From positions 8,764,618 through 8,828,617 of the forward strand of contig NC_092013.1 of the NCBI RefSeq assembly GCF_042242105.1: a stretch of 64,000 bases of DNA, read 5' to 3'. Under the pieces are notes generated by a model, which worked only from the letters and a program-made list of their open reading frames with translations, had not been told where the DNA came from and ran no database searches. Origin of the DNA: Pempheris klunzingeri. Taxonomy: Eukaryota > Chordata > Actinopteri > Acropomatiformes > Pempheridae. A program made the position numbers and the translations under genes. Shown here piece by piece: positions 34,613 to 47,620 of the stretch; within the stretch, counting starts at the first letter, position 1; the number at the start of each line of letters is the position of its first letter.

Positions 34613-37600
34613 ATGATGATAATAAGCAGAAAACCAGAGGGCCCAATAGCAACAGGTAACCACAACAAAGTGCTGCACTCTTTTGTTTCTAAATGTCGAA
34701 ATACCTCCGAGTTTTTGTTGTTTAAGTGCAGATTCAGCGTTTAAACGAGGCAGTGCCAGCATGGCAGCCAGTGTCTGTGGCTTTGCTTTCATCTTCTCGG
34801 CATTTACAGAGATATCTTGTGACTGAAGTGGCTCTGATCCACACATTTTGTCTCTCGGCTTGAATATCAAGTGGTGTCATTGAGTGGACAGACAGCGGAC
34901 AGATGTTGCTCATGCCACGATGCAGTGGGCTTTTCTTTCTTTTTTTTCACAAGATGCAGCTTGTAAACATGTTTTCTTTTGCTTTGCATCTCCACATCCA
35001 CCACGGGACTTGTGTCCGTGAGTGTTTTGGATGACAGTCCAGGAAACTCCTCGTTGTTTTTATGTCCCTGTAAGCATTAATTGTCTTATCAAAGTTTGAT
35101 AAGCCTTGATGTTTATGTCTCCTGCTTTTTCACTTTTACATTTTCCTCTTGTTGCCATTGGTGGTGTTGTTGTGTGTTTATTTGCACTGACCTCCTCTTT
35201 GTGTGCCTCTGCTTGCATGTAGTTAAATGTACAGTGTGTGGCATTGCCTTCAAAGCCTCAGGCAAATGAAGGTTTCCCCACGTTGTGCGTGTTGTCTGTG
35301 AGGAGTCACTTTGTCCAGGATACCAGGAAGAAGGGGACAAATAGCTGTGACTTCACCCTGCTCCCACTCCCTTGAACCTTGTTCTCTACCCTTTGCTGTG
35401 CAGAGGGAGGTTTTTCACACCGCGGAGAGCTGAGTGCCAGCTGGACGTAGTAGGCTGGATGTTTGGTTACATAGAAGTTTTGCGCTCTGTTTATTTTTTT
35501 TTCCCCTTGGGAAAGTTTGCTCGGACAACAAAGTCAGATGCAGTACAGAAAGTGCTGAGCCCCCGCTGAGTGATTAGGAGTTTGCAGAGGGCTAATGGGG
35601 TCTGTACTTGCTAATATTGTGTGTGGAGCCCTAATGCCTCTGTTTGCTGTGCTCTGCAGGTCTAATGCATCTGTATCCAGGCAGCAGGTCTAATCTGTCC
35701 CGGAGCTGGTCTGTTGACGAGCTAGGGACACGGCTCTGACGCACCTGCACATGGTTACAACACTCCCCAGGGCTAATCAGAGAGAACACCAAACCTGCCA
35801 CAGTTTTGGGCTTTTGCTAATAAGCTAACCCAATACAATTGCGACATAAATAGCTTATGCTAACTGGAAACTCAGACTCCTTTCAAGCTATCAGAGCTTA
35901 ATACTGCCAGTTTAATACTACTGAAGTGGCTACTTGTGGGTAAACTAAATGACTGTCAAGAGGAACAGCTGGCTTATGGAGGTTTGTCATTTGAGTAACT
36001 GGCTTCCTCCTACAGTCCCAAATGCTCCTCTCGTCCATCTACTCTGTCCATGTCGTCTCACATTAGGTGTTTGGCGCTATGCCACTGAGGTGAGCGCCCA
36101 CACACAGAACTATTGAATGACACGCACCCGCATCCGTGCGTATGAGCTCTATTTCTGAGCACACCTGGTGTGTGCGCGACATGACTCGGCCTGAATGGAC
36201 AGATGGGCAGGCGGAAAGATGCTGTCGTCACAGAAGCATCTGTTACCCCTATTAGGCCAATAATACCACTTGCAGCGCTAGCGATCTGGGACCCTAAGCC
36301 CTATCTAAGCTGGTCAGGTTGGAGCTCTGGCCTTGGGTACAATGTATTGGACACAATAGATACAATGGATGTATCTGCTAATAATGGCCTTTTCACAATA
36401 AATGTGGGTTAGGATGTTGTGGCAGACAATGTGCATCCCCACTGGTCTACACAGACCAGTGTTTGTGGGGCTGTCCTGCTGAGGTTCGCTCGAGGGATTT
36501 GTCGGGCCACACCAAACTGTGTATTTAGTTTCAAGGTAGCCGTTGGAACTGTGAGGTTGATTGATGAAATAATCAATGGGACTTTACCTGGTTTGAACAA
36601 ACAGGGGATTGTCTGTGCCGCGGTGGAGATTAGATTGCATTCTGTAGACGTTGCATCTGAGCGTCATCCTCAGCCTTTATCCCTGATTGTATCTGTATTG
36701 CAAATCTGACAATTCCCACATTGTCACACTGATTTATTTGTTTGATTTTGTTCTTTCAGCACGGCACGGAGATGGTCTGTATGACTCGTACATGAGGACA
36801 GACCACATCCTTAAAGACGAAGCGGATACAAACAGTCCGTCTGGCCTGCCCCCTATGCCCAAACACACAGTAAGTACGCGCACACACGCACAAAGCCAGT
36901 AAAGCCGTATTTCCTGTGCTGAAGCACACGCTGTCTCCAGACATCCTGTTCCTCAGAGAGAGATTCCCCATTCAGCCCTTTTCCCATTCATGACAGCAGC
37001 ACCCCTCCTTCTTTCCTCAGTCCTGCTTTGGAGGGTGGGAATCTTATTTCGCATCTCAAACCTGTGTAATTCAGTCAAACTTTTATTCCCTTCAAATGAG
37101 AATCACACGTGATCATGTGAGCCTGAGTGGATATGATAATTCATGTTACAGAGAGCAGTTCTCATGACTGAGGCGCATTAGCTGAAGTGAAGTAGCCATT
37201 TTGTGCTGCCAGCCAAAGTAAATCTAGAGATCCAACAACAGTTACCAGCCCCGTGAAGTCTTGCAGAGCACCTCACTGTTCTCAGGATGCAAATTTGCCA
37301 ATGTACAGTATATTGGCACACTGTATGGTTTTTCATTAGTTTGGTACCCGACGGCCCACATCTGCTCGGACAAGTGACTTGACGGAAGAACCAGTCACAC
37401 GCCACTTTTGATCTGCAGGTCCGCGTGTAGTCATGCGTATTTATGGGGATACCAGTAACCCTTTCATGTAATGCTGTTCACAGGCTTCAGTGGATTGACC
37501 CATATACCATTATAAGTAGCTTTTTGCTGATAGATATGCTAGTAGATATATTTGCTGCTTTCTTAGTTTCATATCTTTGCGTACCATTTTGGACTGCTGT

Positions 37601-40600
37601 CAGACAAGATGCATATATTTGAGATATCACTTTACATTGAGTAAAATAAATTTAAAAAACGACTGATAGATCAACACTAAAGAAATGTCAGCTGCAGCCC
37701 TAGTGAGGTACCTTTCTGCTATGTTGCAACTTATAAAAAGCCCCTTTGGCAGAAAATGCACACAGGCAAGCAAACAACACTCCACAGCCTCCCATACCAG
37801 GCAAGAGGAAAAAGGCTGCTTTGATATATTGTAAAGATTTATTGGGCTTGAAAATGTGACCCACAAACAAAATCAACCAATCAACATTCTCCCCCCACTC
37901 CCCTTCTTCTAACTCATGTAAATCCACCATCAGCGGGCTTGCACAGAGGTTAGGCCTAGTTTTTTTCCTATTCTGGTCCTGTTCCTATTCTTTTGTGTTT
38001 TGTGTCATGCTCAGAGATGTAATATTCTCTCTTGAATGTGACTGACAGAAGCTCGTCCTGGTTCTGCTAATCGTGCATTGCTCGGTCTTGCCTCCTGTTT
38101 TATTAAAGTAATAAACTGATGTCATCCCTGTTGTTTGTTTGAGGAAATGACGCTCTAATAAAATTAGTTTGGAGTTGTAATACAACATTCATCCCGGCTC
38201 AACACTACTACAGACATCAGTTTAGTTTTGTCTGTGACCTAATGCGTATTTCTGTTTGAACATGATTTGCCAATGCGTGTGACAAACGTCTACGCGTGTG
38301 TAGTTGTAGTTCAACCCTGCCAGTGTGTGCTTGAGAGACGGAGTAAAGCATACTTAGGTGTATCCCTAACAGGAAAGAGATTAGCTCTTCCCCATCTGTT
38401 GCACCATGCAGATTTGCACACAGAGGACTCTCCACCGTCAACATTACCAGGTGGTAAAGAAGATTCACAACCTATTGTTTTCATTCCTAATACTGTCCAC
38501 TTTTTTAAAAATGTTTTTTTTTTAAATTGCGCCCCCCGTCTGGTCGATCAATAATCCATCACAGCCGGTGCTCTACTTGTAGAAAGCTTTGATTTTTATG
38601 CCAGTGTGTGTGGGTGAAGGGGCTCAATCAATGACATTCATTGTGTTTGTAGTGGAGCTTTGGGACAACAGCTGCATGGAACCCAGGGTCAGCAGTAGGA
38701 CTGCTGTAATGAGTTAAGACTATATGGTTACATGTATGGAAACTCATCCTGCATTCCAACACTATTTTAGGACTCAAACTTACAACACAAACACACTCCA
38801 AGTAGAGTCTTTCAATAGAACGTGTCAACACCTGCTTTTAATATACATTTCCTTGTTTTCTTTATCAGCTGACATGGGTTCGGCCACAGACCTGCTCAGC
38901 TGTGTGTACAAGCTGAAGCCAGAAGCTCTGCGGGGCAGCATAGTGTCTAATGAGAGGAAAGAAAACATTAGTCCAAAATCTCCTCTCGCTCCGATGAGTA
39001 AAACCACACTCCCATCTAACTAAGAAGTGCTCATGTGAACGGGAGACAGCTAGACAGTCCCAGTAAATAAGCCTCTGCAGTGTGTCTGTATATAGGAAGG
39101 GCCACGCTGTGTTTATGTCGGCGTGTCTTATTAACAGCCACACTGCTTCTACATTTGAAGAGTATAATCTAGCTTTAATGACTGTCATTTCCCTTGTGCT
39201 CCATAATCTTGTGGAGGGTTCTTTCCGCTGGTGAGGGAGAGAAGAGAGGGAGAGAGGAATGAATTCCTGGGGTTGCTGAAACGAAGCTGTTTACTGGCAA
39301 GCGAGAGCACGGCTAGCACTCCTGAAACTCTTCTAACCTTACACTTCATCCCAGGCAAAGGTCGATCTGTCATTTTGAAAGTTTGTGGGCAGACATGTGC
39401 AGAACAGATTAGAAAATATCCAGAGATTGTTTAATCCAGGTACAAATGTAGTCCACTCTGCCCAGTTGGAATTTAATGGCTTTTGTTCCGTCATTCGTGC
39501 TAATCTACTGTTAAACGGCCATGTTGTAGGTTTTAGTGACAATGGCATATTTAATTCAAGGAGTTAAATGGTGGATTTTACAGATGAAAAGATTATTGCA
39601 ATGCTGGGCCAAAGATTGCTCATACCTTTTACCTAATTACTTACAGCTAACAAACAAGTAGGCATGGGTGTGGGTCAGTGAGCTATGAGCTTGGGGTAGG
39701 CCTGTTATTCTGAATTTCCTACAAGACTGGATACAGATCCAGTTGTGCAGGTTCACCTACTTTTTGCTGCACTTCTGCTAATGCTTATTCCCCCTGACTC
39801 TGAAGATAGCTGTTGATATTTAGATCTACACCAAACAAAACCCGACCTAGATCTACCAAATTGTTGTACATTCTACTTTTTGTTTGTGGTATGAATCACG
39901 AGTTTGTCACGAATCTCTCTCTTCCTGCTGTCCCTCTTCTTTGCTTGCAAAATGTCATTTAAAGACTCATTAACTATATATTTATATATCGACAAAGAAA
40001 GAAATGTTTTGTGCATGGCTGCAATTTAATTGCCTGTCATTTGAGGTCTTGCAGGCTACAAGTGGCCTGTGTTGTGTAGAATGTGTCACTAGTCTGTAGA
40101 CACACACTCAAAAACAAAGAGGGCCTCTTTTCACTCAATTGGATACATTTATACAGCACAATAAACTACATGTCTTCTGCACAATGAATTACAACATTTA
40201 GACCCTGTTCAAAGACAGAATAATCTGCAGTAGACTGTTTACCAAATGCATTTTCTAATAGTTTTTTTTGTCCATTGTCTACCTCTCTGTCTGTCCTCTT
40301 TCTCCTATAGGTTGTCAGTAGCAAGGCTGTAATGAGGGATCAGGTGACTGTGCGAGGTGGCCAGCTGAAGGTCAAGTACCTGTATGAAGACTCCACCAAC
40401 AACCGGAAGATCAATGCCATAACCACAGCAACCACTCAGAACAGCGGGACCACTGGTCAGACGCCCAGCAAATCTGCCCCGGTCTCCAGCCTGTCCAAGG
40501 AGCACAGTGCAGACAGGTGAGAAACATATCCACACGAGGACACCAAACAAACTTCTAAACGTCTTTCAAAGTCGGTTAGATAGCCCCATTTGAAAGTGAT

Positions 40601-42315
40601 TTGCACACCAAATCAACTGTTCATCTCCATGTTCTGTCTTGTTTGCCACAGCACTGAATCCAGTAAGGGCTCTAGTGAATCCTCCGGTCCACACGGAACA
40701 GGGAATGGTGGGAAGGTGTGCGGCCCTCTCACTCCAGACCAGGCTCTGAGACTGTACCGATCCCAGCTGACCACCCTGGAGCAGACAGAGGTCCACTCCT
40801 ACCCAGACATCTACTTTGTGGGACCCAACGCCAAGAAGAGGCCTGCCGTAGCGGGAGGCAACAACAACTGTGGCTATGACGACGAGCAGGGAGGATACAT
40901 TCATGTGCCCCATGACCACTTGGCTTACCGCTACGAGTTCCTCAAGGTCAGATACAACATTTGATATCGTTACGTGTTTGTTGGCTGTCATAATTACATT
41001 AACTGTTGTCCCCCTCTGATCTTTAGCTAACCCAATTTTTTTATTTCCCTCTCTTTTTGCCCTCTTTAGATTATTGGTAAAGGTAGCTTTGGCCAGGTGG
41101 CTAAGGTATATGACCACAAACTGCAGCAGCACCTGGCTCTGAAAATGGTGCGTAACGAGAAGCGTTTCCACCGACAGGCGCAGGAGGAGATCCGCATCTT
41201 GGAGCACCTGCGCAAACAGGATCGAAACGGCACCATGAATGTGGTGCACATGCTTGAAAACTTCACCTTCCGCAACCACATCTGCATGACCTTTGAGCTG
41301 CTGAGCATGAACTTGTATGAGCTTATCAAGCGCAACAAGTTCCAGGGCTTCAGCCTGCCTCTGGTTAGGAAGTTTGCACACTCCATCCTGCAGTGCCTGG
41401 AGGCCCTGAGCAGGCACAGAATCATCCACTGTGACCTCAAGCCGGAGAACATCCTGCTCAAACAGCAGGGACGCAGTGGCATCAAGGTAGGACGCCCGGC
41501 ACAGTCATAGGGTAGCATGCAAAGTTGTGAACAAGCAAAATATTTGATGTTGACTCATAATTTTCCTTTCCCGTCTCTGCCAGGTGATTGACTTTGGCTC
41601 CAGCTGTTTTGAACACCAGCGGGTGTACACCTACATCCAGTCTCGTTTCTACCGAGCTCCAGAGGTGATCCTTGGTTCACGTTACGGCCTTCCTATCGAT
41701 ATGTGGAGCTTCGGCTGCATACTGGCTGAGCTGCTGACCGGATACCCCCTGTTCCCAGGCGAGGACGAGGGCGACCAGCTGGCTTGCGTGATGGAGCTGT
41801 TGGGCATGCCTCCGCAGAAGGTCTTGGAGCAGGCGAAACGGGCAAAGAACTTCATCAACTCCAAGGGTCACCCTCGCTACTGCGGAGCCAACACCCTGCC
41901 CACGGGGGCCACCGTACTGACGGGGTCTCGCTCCCGCCGCGGCAAGATGAGAGGTCCTCCGGGTAGCAAGGAGTGGAGCGCTGCTCTCAAGGGCTGCGAG
42001 GACCCCACCTTTACTGACTTCATAAAGAAGTGTTTGGACTGGGACCCCTCGTCTCGTCTCACCCCTAGCCAGGCCCTCAGACACCCATGGCTGTATCGTC
42101 GCCTACCCAAGCCCCTACCTGGGACCGATAAGAGCCAAGGGGCCACGGTGAAACGGCTCCCCGAGCACCACAGCACCTCCTTCCCCTCTATCCTGGCCAA
42201 AGGGGGGCCTGGCTTAGGCACCACAGCTGCCAACAACAAACTGAGGAGCAACATGATGGGAGACTCAGGGGAGGCCATACCTCTTCGCACGGTCCTACCC
42301 AAACTTGTCTCATAG
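34613..42315 (+). CDS. dyrk3: DYRK3 dual-specificity tyrosine-regulated kinase, about 600 residues
   Basis: In mammals DYRK3 dissolves stress granules and other condensates and autophosphorylates an activation-loop tyrosine. Coding exons are 34613-34655, 36760-36869, 40311-40516, 40652-40946, 41070-41486 and 41584-42315 (TAG at 42313), with all phases consistent. Early residues match mammalian DYRK3 ([22 protein letters not shown]). The NAPA/DH-box region ([25 protein letters not shown]) precedes the kinase domain. Kinase motifs are GKGSFGQV (221-228), Lys243, HCDLKPEN (338-345), DFG (360-362) and the YTY loop (372-374). [16 protein letters not shown] and the end [11 protein letters not shown] are DYRK3-like. 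DYRK2 is the alternative paralogue, but the N-terminus, C-terminus and synteny favour DYRK3. The start has A at -3 and an adjacent second ATG. Confidence 0.95.
34656..36759 (+). other. DYRK3 intron 1 (2.1 kb)
   Basis: A phase 1 intron with no repeat, RNA gene or second exon that I can support. Confidence 0.7.
37590..37712 (-). repeat. Dispersed repeat, GCTGCAAC family, copy 3 (one end)
   Basis: On the minus strand it starts CTAGGGCTGCAGCTGACATT and continues with TTGATCTATCAGTCG, like the start of the copies at 8655 and 32944 but inverted. Confidence 0.4.
38869..38995 (+). other. Candidate cryptic or alternative exon in DYRK3 intron 2
   Basis: The acceptor is a T-rich tract ending TTTATCAG at 38868. 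The possible donor is ATGA|GTAAAA at 38996. The frame from ATG 38874 stays open for 49 codons to TAA at 39023 ([19 protein letters not shown], then [12 protein letters not shown]). Joined to the first DYRK3 exon (phase 1) this frame would be read; joined to the second (phase 0) it would hit an early stop. I do not recognise the peptide. Confidence 0.25.
41070..42315 (+). CDS. dyrk3: DYRK3 kinase-domain exons 5 and 6
   Basis: Exon 5 (41070-41486) runs from the glycine loop to just before the DFG motif: ATP Lys243, HCDLKPEN with Asp340 as the catalytic base, and a conserved [20 protein letters not shown] hinge/D-helix. Exon 6 (41584-42315) holds DFGSSC, the [13 protein letters not shown] activation loop, the CMGC insert and the C-terminal tail. 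The intron between them is only 97 bases. All catalytic residues are present, so the kinase should be active. Confidence 0.95.
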
Positions 42316-44375
42316 AGAGAGAGAGTCCCGTAATCTCCTCTCTCCTTCCACTTCTTCCTCCTCTGCACTTCTCAGGAGGAGTCAGAGTGCCGGAGAAAGT
42401 GGAGCCTAGGTTTTAAAACTCGTTTGGTTGTTCTTTTATTTGTTTTCTACTGAGAGGTGTCGACACCCCAGTTCCTGGTTTTTAATATTAGCTGAACAGA
42501 GAGAGACAATAAAAGAAACAATTTAAAAAAGTTTTTATACAGAGGATTTCCTTGAGCGGCTGTGGAGTTTCTGCATACAGCCATCGATGAGGTTTGATTT
42601 AGATAATGCTTTTTAAAAACAACTCCCTGGCGTGAGTGGACAGCTTCGTAAATGAGCAAATGTTTTTAACCTGCGTGTGTTCTCACGTGAGTGTTGTGTT
42701 TTAGCAAAACACACTCAAGCACACCTGCACTGTCACTTGCCTCACTTCACACTCTTTTTTGACACTCAGAGGACACCATCCTTTCTTGGGAAGTGTTTAT
42801 ATGAGTGAGACTTGAAAAGGGCTACAGAGATTACTCTTATCAGGTTAGAGTCATCAAGCAAAGATTTGTTCAGCCACCATAATTCAATAGAATCAGAAGG
42901 AATCACGCTGTATTGATTTGGGCCCTGCACACGCTGACACAGTTATCCCTCATGTATCCAACATGAATGCCTTCACACAGGTGATGAGGGGTCAGCATTA
43001 TGTAGTGAATAATTAGGAAAACATTTTTTTTTAGCAATAAGTCTTCACCTCTTTGTCTTTTCTAACTGTGCTCTTTTTCTACCTTTCCTGATCCCTGGTG
43101 CTTGCATGTCGGCTCAGTATGTGTCGTTGGTGTGTGTGTGTGTGCTTTAGCTTTGTGGTGCTACTGTGGGAGACATTGAGAGGGCGCAGGACAACCTATT
43201 TACAGCCCCTTCCTCCTCCCAACCCCCGTTTGAGTTTAAAGAGGGGGGGTGGGGAGGACAGTAGCTCCACTCGAACTGTCACAAAGGTGTCACCGTCACA
43301 CTCGGTACTTCACAAACTGGTCTGCGTGAGGCCGGCTCACATAAACTGATATAATGTGTGTGTATATATATAGAGAGAGAAGGAGGGCTGCAAGTCATTG
43401 CACATACACACCTGTAGGGTGGAAAGTTGGCTTTGGGAAGTTAAAGTTTGTGTGAATGTCACCTGCCCATGCCCCTAATTGGCTGCTTTGATTGTTGGCA
43501 GTGGTGCATTATTCCTGAGGGAAGAATAGTGCAAGGTGAGAGAGATCATGGGATAAAAATGAAGGGCGGTATGTTTATTGTGAGCCAAGATTTTTTTTTT
43601 TTTTTTTTTTTTCCTTCAGGGGGAGGTGTAGAAGAGTTGACAGGATGGGCCAGTGACAAAGAAAGGTTTTTATGGTACTGGAGAAAGAAGTGTTTCTCAG
43701 GGAGACATACTTGATACATCCCTTAATTTTATATTAACTGTGTTCCACTTACAGTCCCCTGTCCCGACTGTGGATGAACATGCACGCGGTTCTGTCCACA
43801 GAGAGCGAGAGAGCGCGTATACCAGAGCGCCTGCAAAGGGGGTCTGCATGCTCCACAATCTGACCTAGATTTCTCTCTCCTCCCCCCACCGTCTCTCTCC
43901 TCTCTCTCGTTTTTCTCACTCTGTCTCATGTAGGGCAGGGAACCTCTTAAACTCACACATATATAGTGAATCATGGTGCTGTCCAAAAACGCACGCACGC
44001 ACACACACACAGAAACACGTCAGGTGCATGTTGTATGGACCACACCGCTCAAAGAGTTCTTTCTCTCGTCCCTCGTTTCCTAAGCGAAACTGTCAGGGAT
44101 TTCTACTCTGTCTCCATTTTTTTTATAGAAGTGGTTTCTATTGCTATTCAGTCCAGAATATCAGAGGATGTAAAATGCGAAAAGCGGAAAAAGAGAAAGC
44201 TGTATACTGTCATGTTGTACTAGTGGTGTGCGTTAGTATGAGGGTGTTTGGTGTTCCAGCATGAAATCACAACCTGTTATCAGACTGAGTGACTATGAGA
44301 AGAGAAACTGTACAGTAACCAAATGAAGTTGTGATAGTTTCTTTTTCTAAGGAAAATAAAAATTATTATTAACTG
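42316..44375 (+). other. DYRK3 3'UTR with poly(A) signals at 42508 and 44355
   Basis: AATAAA at 42508-42513 would give a 3'UTR of about 200 bases; the one at 44355-44360 would give about 2.05 kb. The longer form includes a run of about 22 T at 43591. The sequence does not say which is used. Confidence 0.45.
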
Positions 44376-47300
44376 AAAAGTGCTGCTTTGGGTTGATTTC
44401 TGGTTTGAAACACACATTTTGACATTATGAAACCAAAAAAAAACGCTCCCTTTTTTTCCATTTCATTTGTCGCCTAACCTGACGCTCTCGTAATCAGTGG
44501 TTACAGTGCTGTTTTTGCTATTTGACACCTGGTCTGTGTTATGAAACACAAGTCCTGGTTCAGCCAGTATGGTGAATCACTATGAAGTGAATTGGATTTC
44601 ATTCTGCGATTAGGTTGCAGATTCAGAGTACACTGGGGCACCAATGAGTCAGTGGCCTGTGACAAAACTTCAAGGCAGCGTGTGATACTGACACTGCTCT
44701 GTTATTATGCACTTCCACGGGCAGTCACGAGAAAGAAAGAATAGACACTAGATAGTGCAACGTGTGTGAAGATTCCCAGTCATCTAGGTCAAAATATATT
44801 TAGAAGTGCGAAGCCACACTTACTTTTTACTGTCAAATAATTTTGCAGTTTGCTTCCGGTGGAATTTTCTGTACAAAGCTTCAGCCGATAAAATTAAGGA
44901 TAGTTAACGCTTTGTTTACCACAAGCTAATGAAGTGTCAACAATAGTTGCTAATTTATATCTGCAGCTGCATCTACATTGCTGTGACAAGCGAAACGGGT
45001 CTGATGGGTGTGTGATGTCACTTCCAGTTAGTAAGTGAGCCCAGGTGCTCAGCAATGTCACCCAAGGGAAGTTTCGAGAGAACTTGACATGGATTGAGTT
45101 CGCTGACTCTTCAAGCAGGGACTCTGGCTCCAAGTTAGGTCGATAACCAAAACTGTTTTTTAAAAGTCCACCTCCACATTTAGGAGGGGCTTCTTGTAAT
45201 CAAATCATTCCACGTTTATCTTGTTTTTCCAAGATTATTTCAGTATCTAGTATCTATAAAAGTACTTTCCACCTCCTCAAGATGTGCCTCTGCTTTGCTC
45301 CTACACCTCATACCAACCAATCAGTCCTGTGTCCTCTCTGTATGGGTAACAGAACTGATGTACATGTATACGAACACAACCAGACACAAAGGAAAAGAGT
45401 GGGAACAGACTAAGGGTGACTATCCGGTAAGAATGACGGCAGAGTGATGATTCATTGGTGTTTACACTCGCAGGCTGGTGCCCTGAGGGAAGAAAAAGTC
45501 AGGTATACACGCAACTGGAGGAGGAGGAGGAGGAGGAGGAGGAACCGGCTGGGCAACATCACCTACAGAAGGTGATGAGCAAGAGGTAGATTTTCAGTGA
45601 GTGAACAGGTGGTTGGTGATGTGTGGGGGAACTGGACCCACGTTTAAAGCCAGATGATGTTGAAAGTACGAGTGATGCTTTGTAAAGTGACATTATTCCT
45701 CATCAGTTCATCATCAGGTGCTTAGTCAAAATATTATGATAACAGCAAGGAGATGATGTATGAGAGGAGACAGAGAGGATATTCTATTCTGATATGGCAG
45801 ATCAGATCTTTGGAGTTTGTGTAAAACATTTTTCAACCATATGTTCATGGCTTCCTCTTAAAACCGTGCCAAGTACACGACTTTGTTGATGTTTTCTAAA
45901 TCTAAATGATTCTGTCTTTCTCTCTGCTTCTCTTTCTATTATTGTAAAAGCAGATTAGATCAATCCCATTAGACGCCAATCCAGTCACCTTCTGACCATA
46001 TGGTCTAATGGTCTAATACCACATACCACTACATCCTCTTTGGCACACTGACTCCAATTCTCCTCTCCTCTCCTCTCCTCTCCTAACCTCTCTGTCTATC
46101 CATGCAGAATGCAGATTGTATTGCTTTTATCCATCCAGTTGTTGAAGGAGGCTCTCTATTCTTCTCTATTCTGTTCTTCTATTATTCTATTCTCTCCATA
46201 AACAGCGTTACAGTGACACTGGAAAGCATAAATACTAGGAACATTATTAAATGGAGTTACTCCATACTGAAGAAACAGTCTGTCACAACTCAAGCAAATA
46301 AAATCAAGACTGTTTTTGGTAATTCAGGTGAACTACCCTTTTAATTAGATTTTTTTTTAATTTTATTAGTTTAGTTTTTATTAGTAAAACAACTGTTTTG
46401 GCAGTTTGGCTTTGCCTTGGAGCATAACTAGGACCAAAACAGATGCTTTTTGTCATCTACAGACCCTCTAGTAGCTCTTTGTCATTGCGCAGGCGTCGTT
46501 TCTACATGATGTAACCAAAAACAAACAAGCCCCTTCAAATCTTTCAAGTTTAAGTTTTCAGTTTAAGAACATAAATCTGCATCATTGTTCAGATATGTTA
46601 AGGTGTATTTAGCTTCATCCATAAAGGCTTCAAAAGTGTCTGTCACAAAAATACAAACTTGAACTTTGTACTGTGTTTTTTAAATGTGACAGCAGACTTA
46701 CTCAACCTGTACTTAGGGATGCGTCTTTGGAAACTCGAAGGATTTCCCTGAGGGCTGCCAGTGCTCATATAATTGTTTGTTCACATATTTGTCTGTTATG
46801 AAAAAATGTGGTTTGTTCGATCTCGCTGCAAACTGTGTCATGATCCAGAAGAGGAACTGGTGTCGTCTGGGCTGAAGCATCAACCAGAACAGTGACTCAA
46901 CAACTCCTCTGCTTCATTTACACAAGCTTGATGTCGGAATAGACAACACAATCAAACGCACAAACAACTATAAACACACACAGACCTGGGTCACAGAGTG
47001 CAGACACACACCAGAGCTATGTGTGTCGTCTGGCCCCGGTCCACTGGGACAGCTGAGGTACGAACCAGGCGATGGAAGCAGCAGGAGAATGCCACATTAG
47101 TCCCCCACCCCCCTGGTTGCACACCCACACAAACACACACAGAAAGGGAGACAACACATGTACCCACATGCACAAAAGCAGACTACAACCTACTGTTCCT
47201 TACTCATATGCACACAATGACACACTCACAGCTGAGCGTACACTAGTCACACACACAAATGCACAGCTGAGCACATGTCTATACAGGCTGAACAGATGCA

Positions 47301-47429
47301 GATCGTTGGGAGAGGTGGGGTTGTGCTCCAGGAACATTTGCCCACCCAACCCACCAATCTACATTCCACACAGACGGCAGAGCAGAAGAGCTGTGCATGT
47401 GTGCATGCTGTGTGACTTCTGAACCAAAG

Positions 47430-47620
47430 TGTAAATATCCCATAGTGTAAATATTTATTTCATCACAGCCATATATTTATATTTATATTTATTTTGCTAT
47501 TGCTATTTTTTCTTTTACTATTGCTTCTTTTCACTCTCCCTGTTCTATTGTTGCTGCTGTAACATGAGAATTTCCCCCTATGGGGGATCAAATAAAGAAA
47601 AGTCTAAAGTCTAAAGTCTA
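47430..47620 (+). mobile_element. 3' end of an L2-like LINE
   Basis: TTGCTGCTGTAACATGAGAA then TTTCCCCCTATGGGGGATCA and AATAAAG, followed by tandem GTCTAAA units, is the typical 3' tail of teleost L2-type LINEs (a short hairpin plus a tandem-repeat end). No coding part remains. Confidence 0.6.

Larger units (their letters stand above)
36870..40310 (+). other. DYRK3 intron 2 (3.4 kb)
   Basis: A phase 0 intron. It contains a dispersed-repeat end (37590-37712) and an unexplained open segment with a good acceptor at 38869. The remainder is unremarkable. Confidence 0.7.

Noticed and set aside
40566..41429. 287-codon minus-strand frame opposite the DYRK3 exons
   Set aside because: It is the antisense shadow of conserved kinase codons, crosses a real intron and resembles no family.
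43590..43620. A T22 tract ending CCTTCAG that looks like a strong splice acceptor
   Set aside because: It lies past the DYRK3 stop with no open frame or donor after it; more likely a simple poly-T tract in the 3'UTR.
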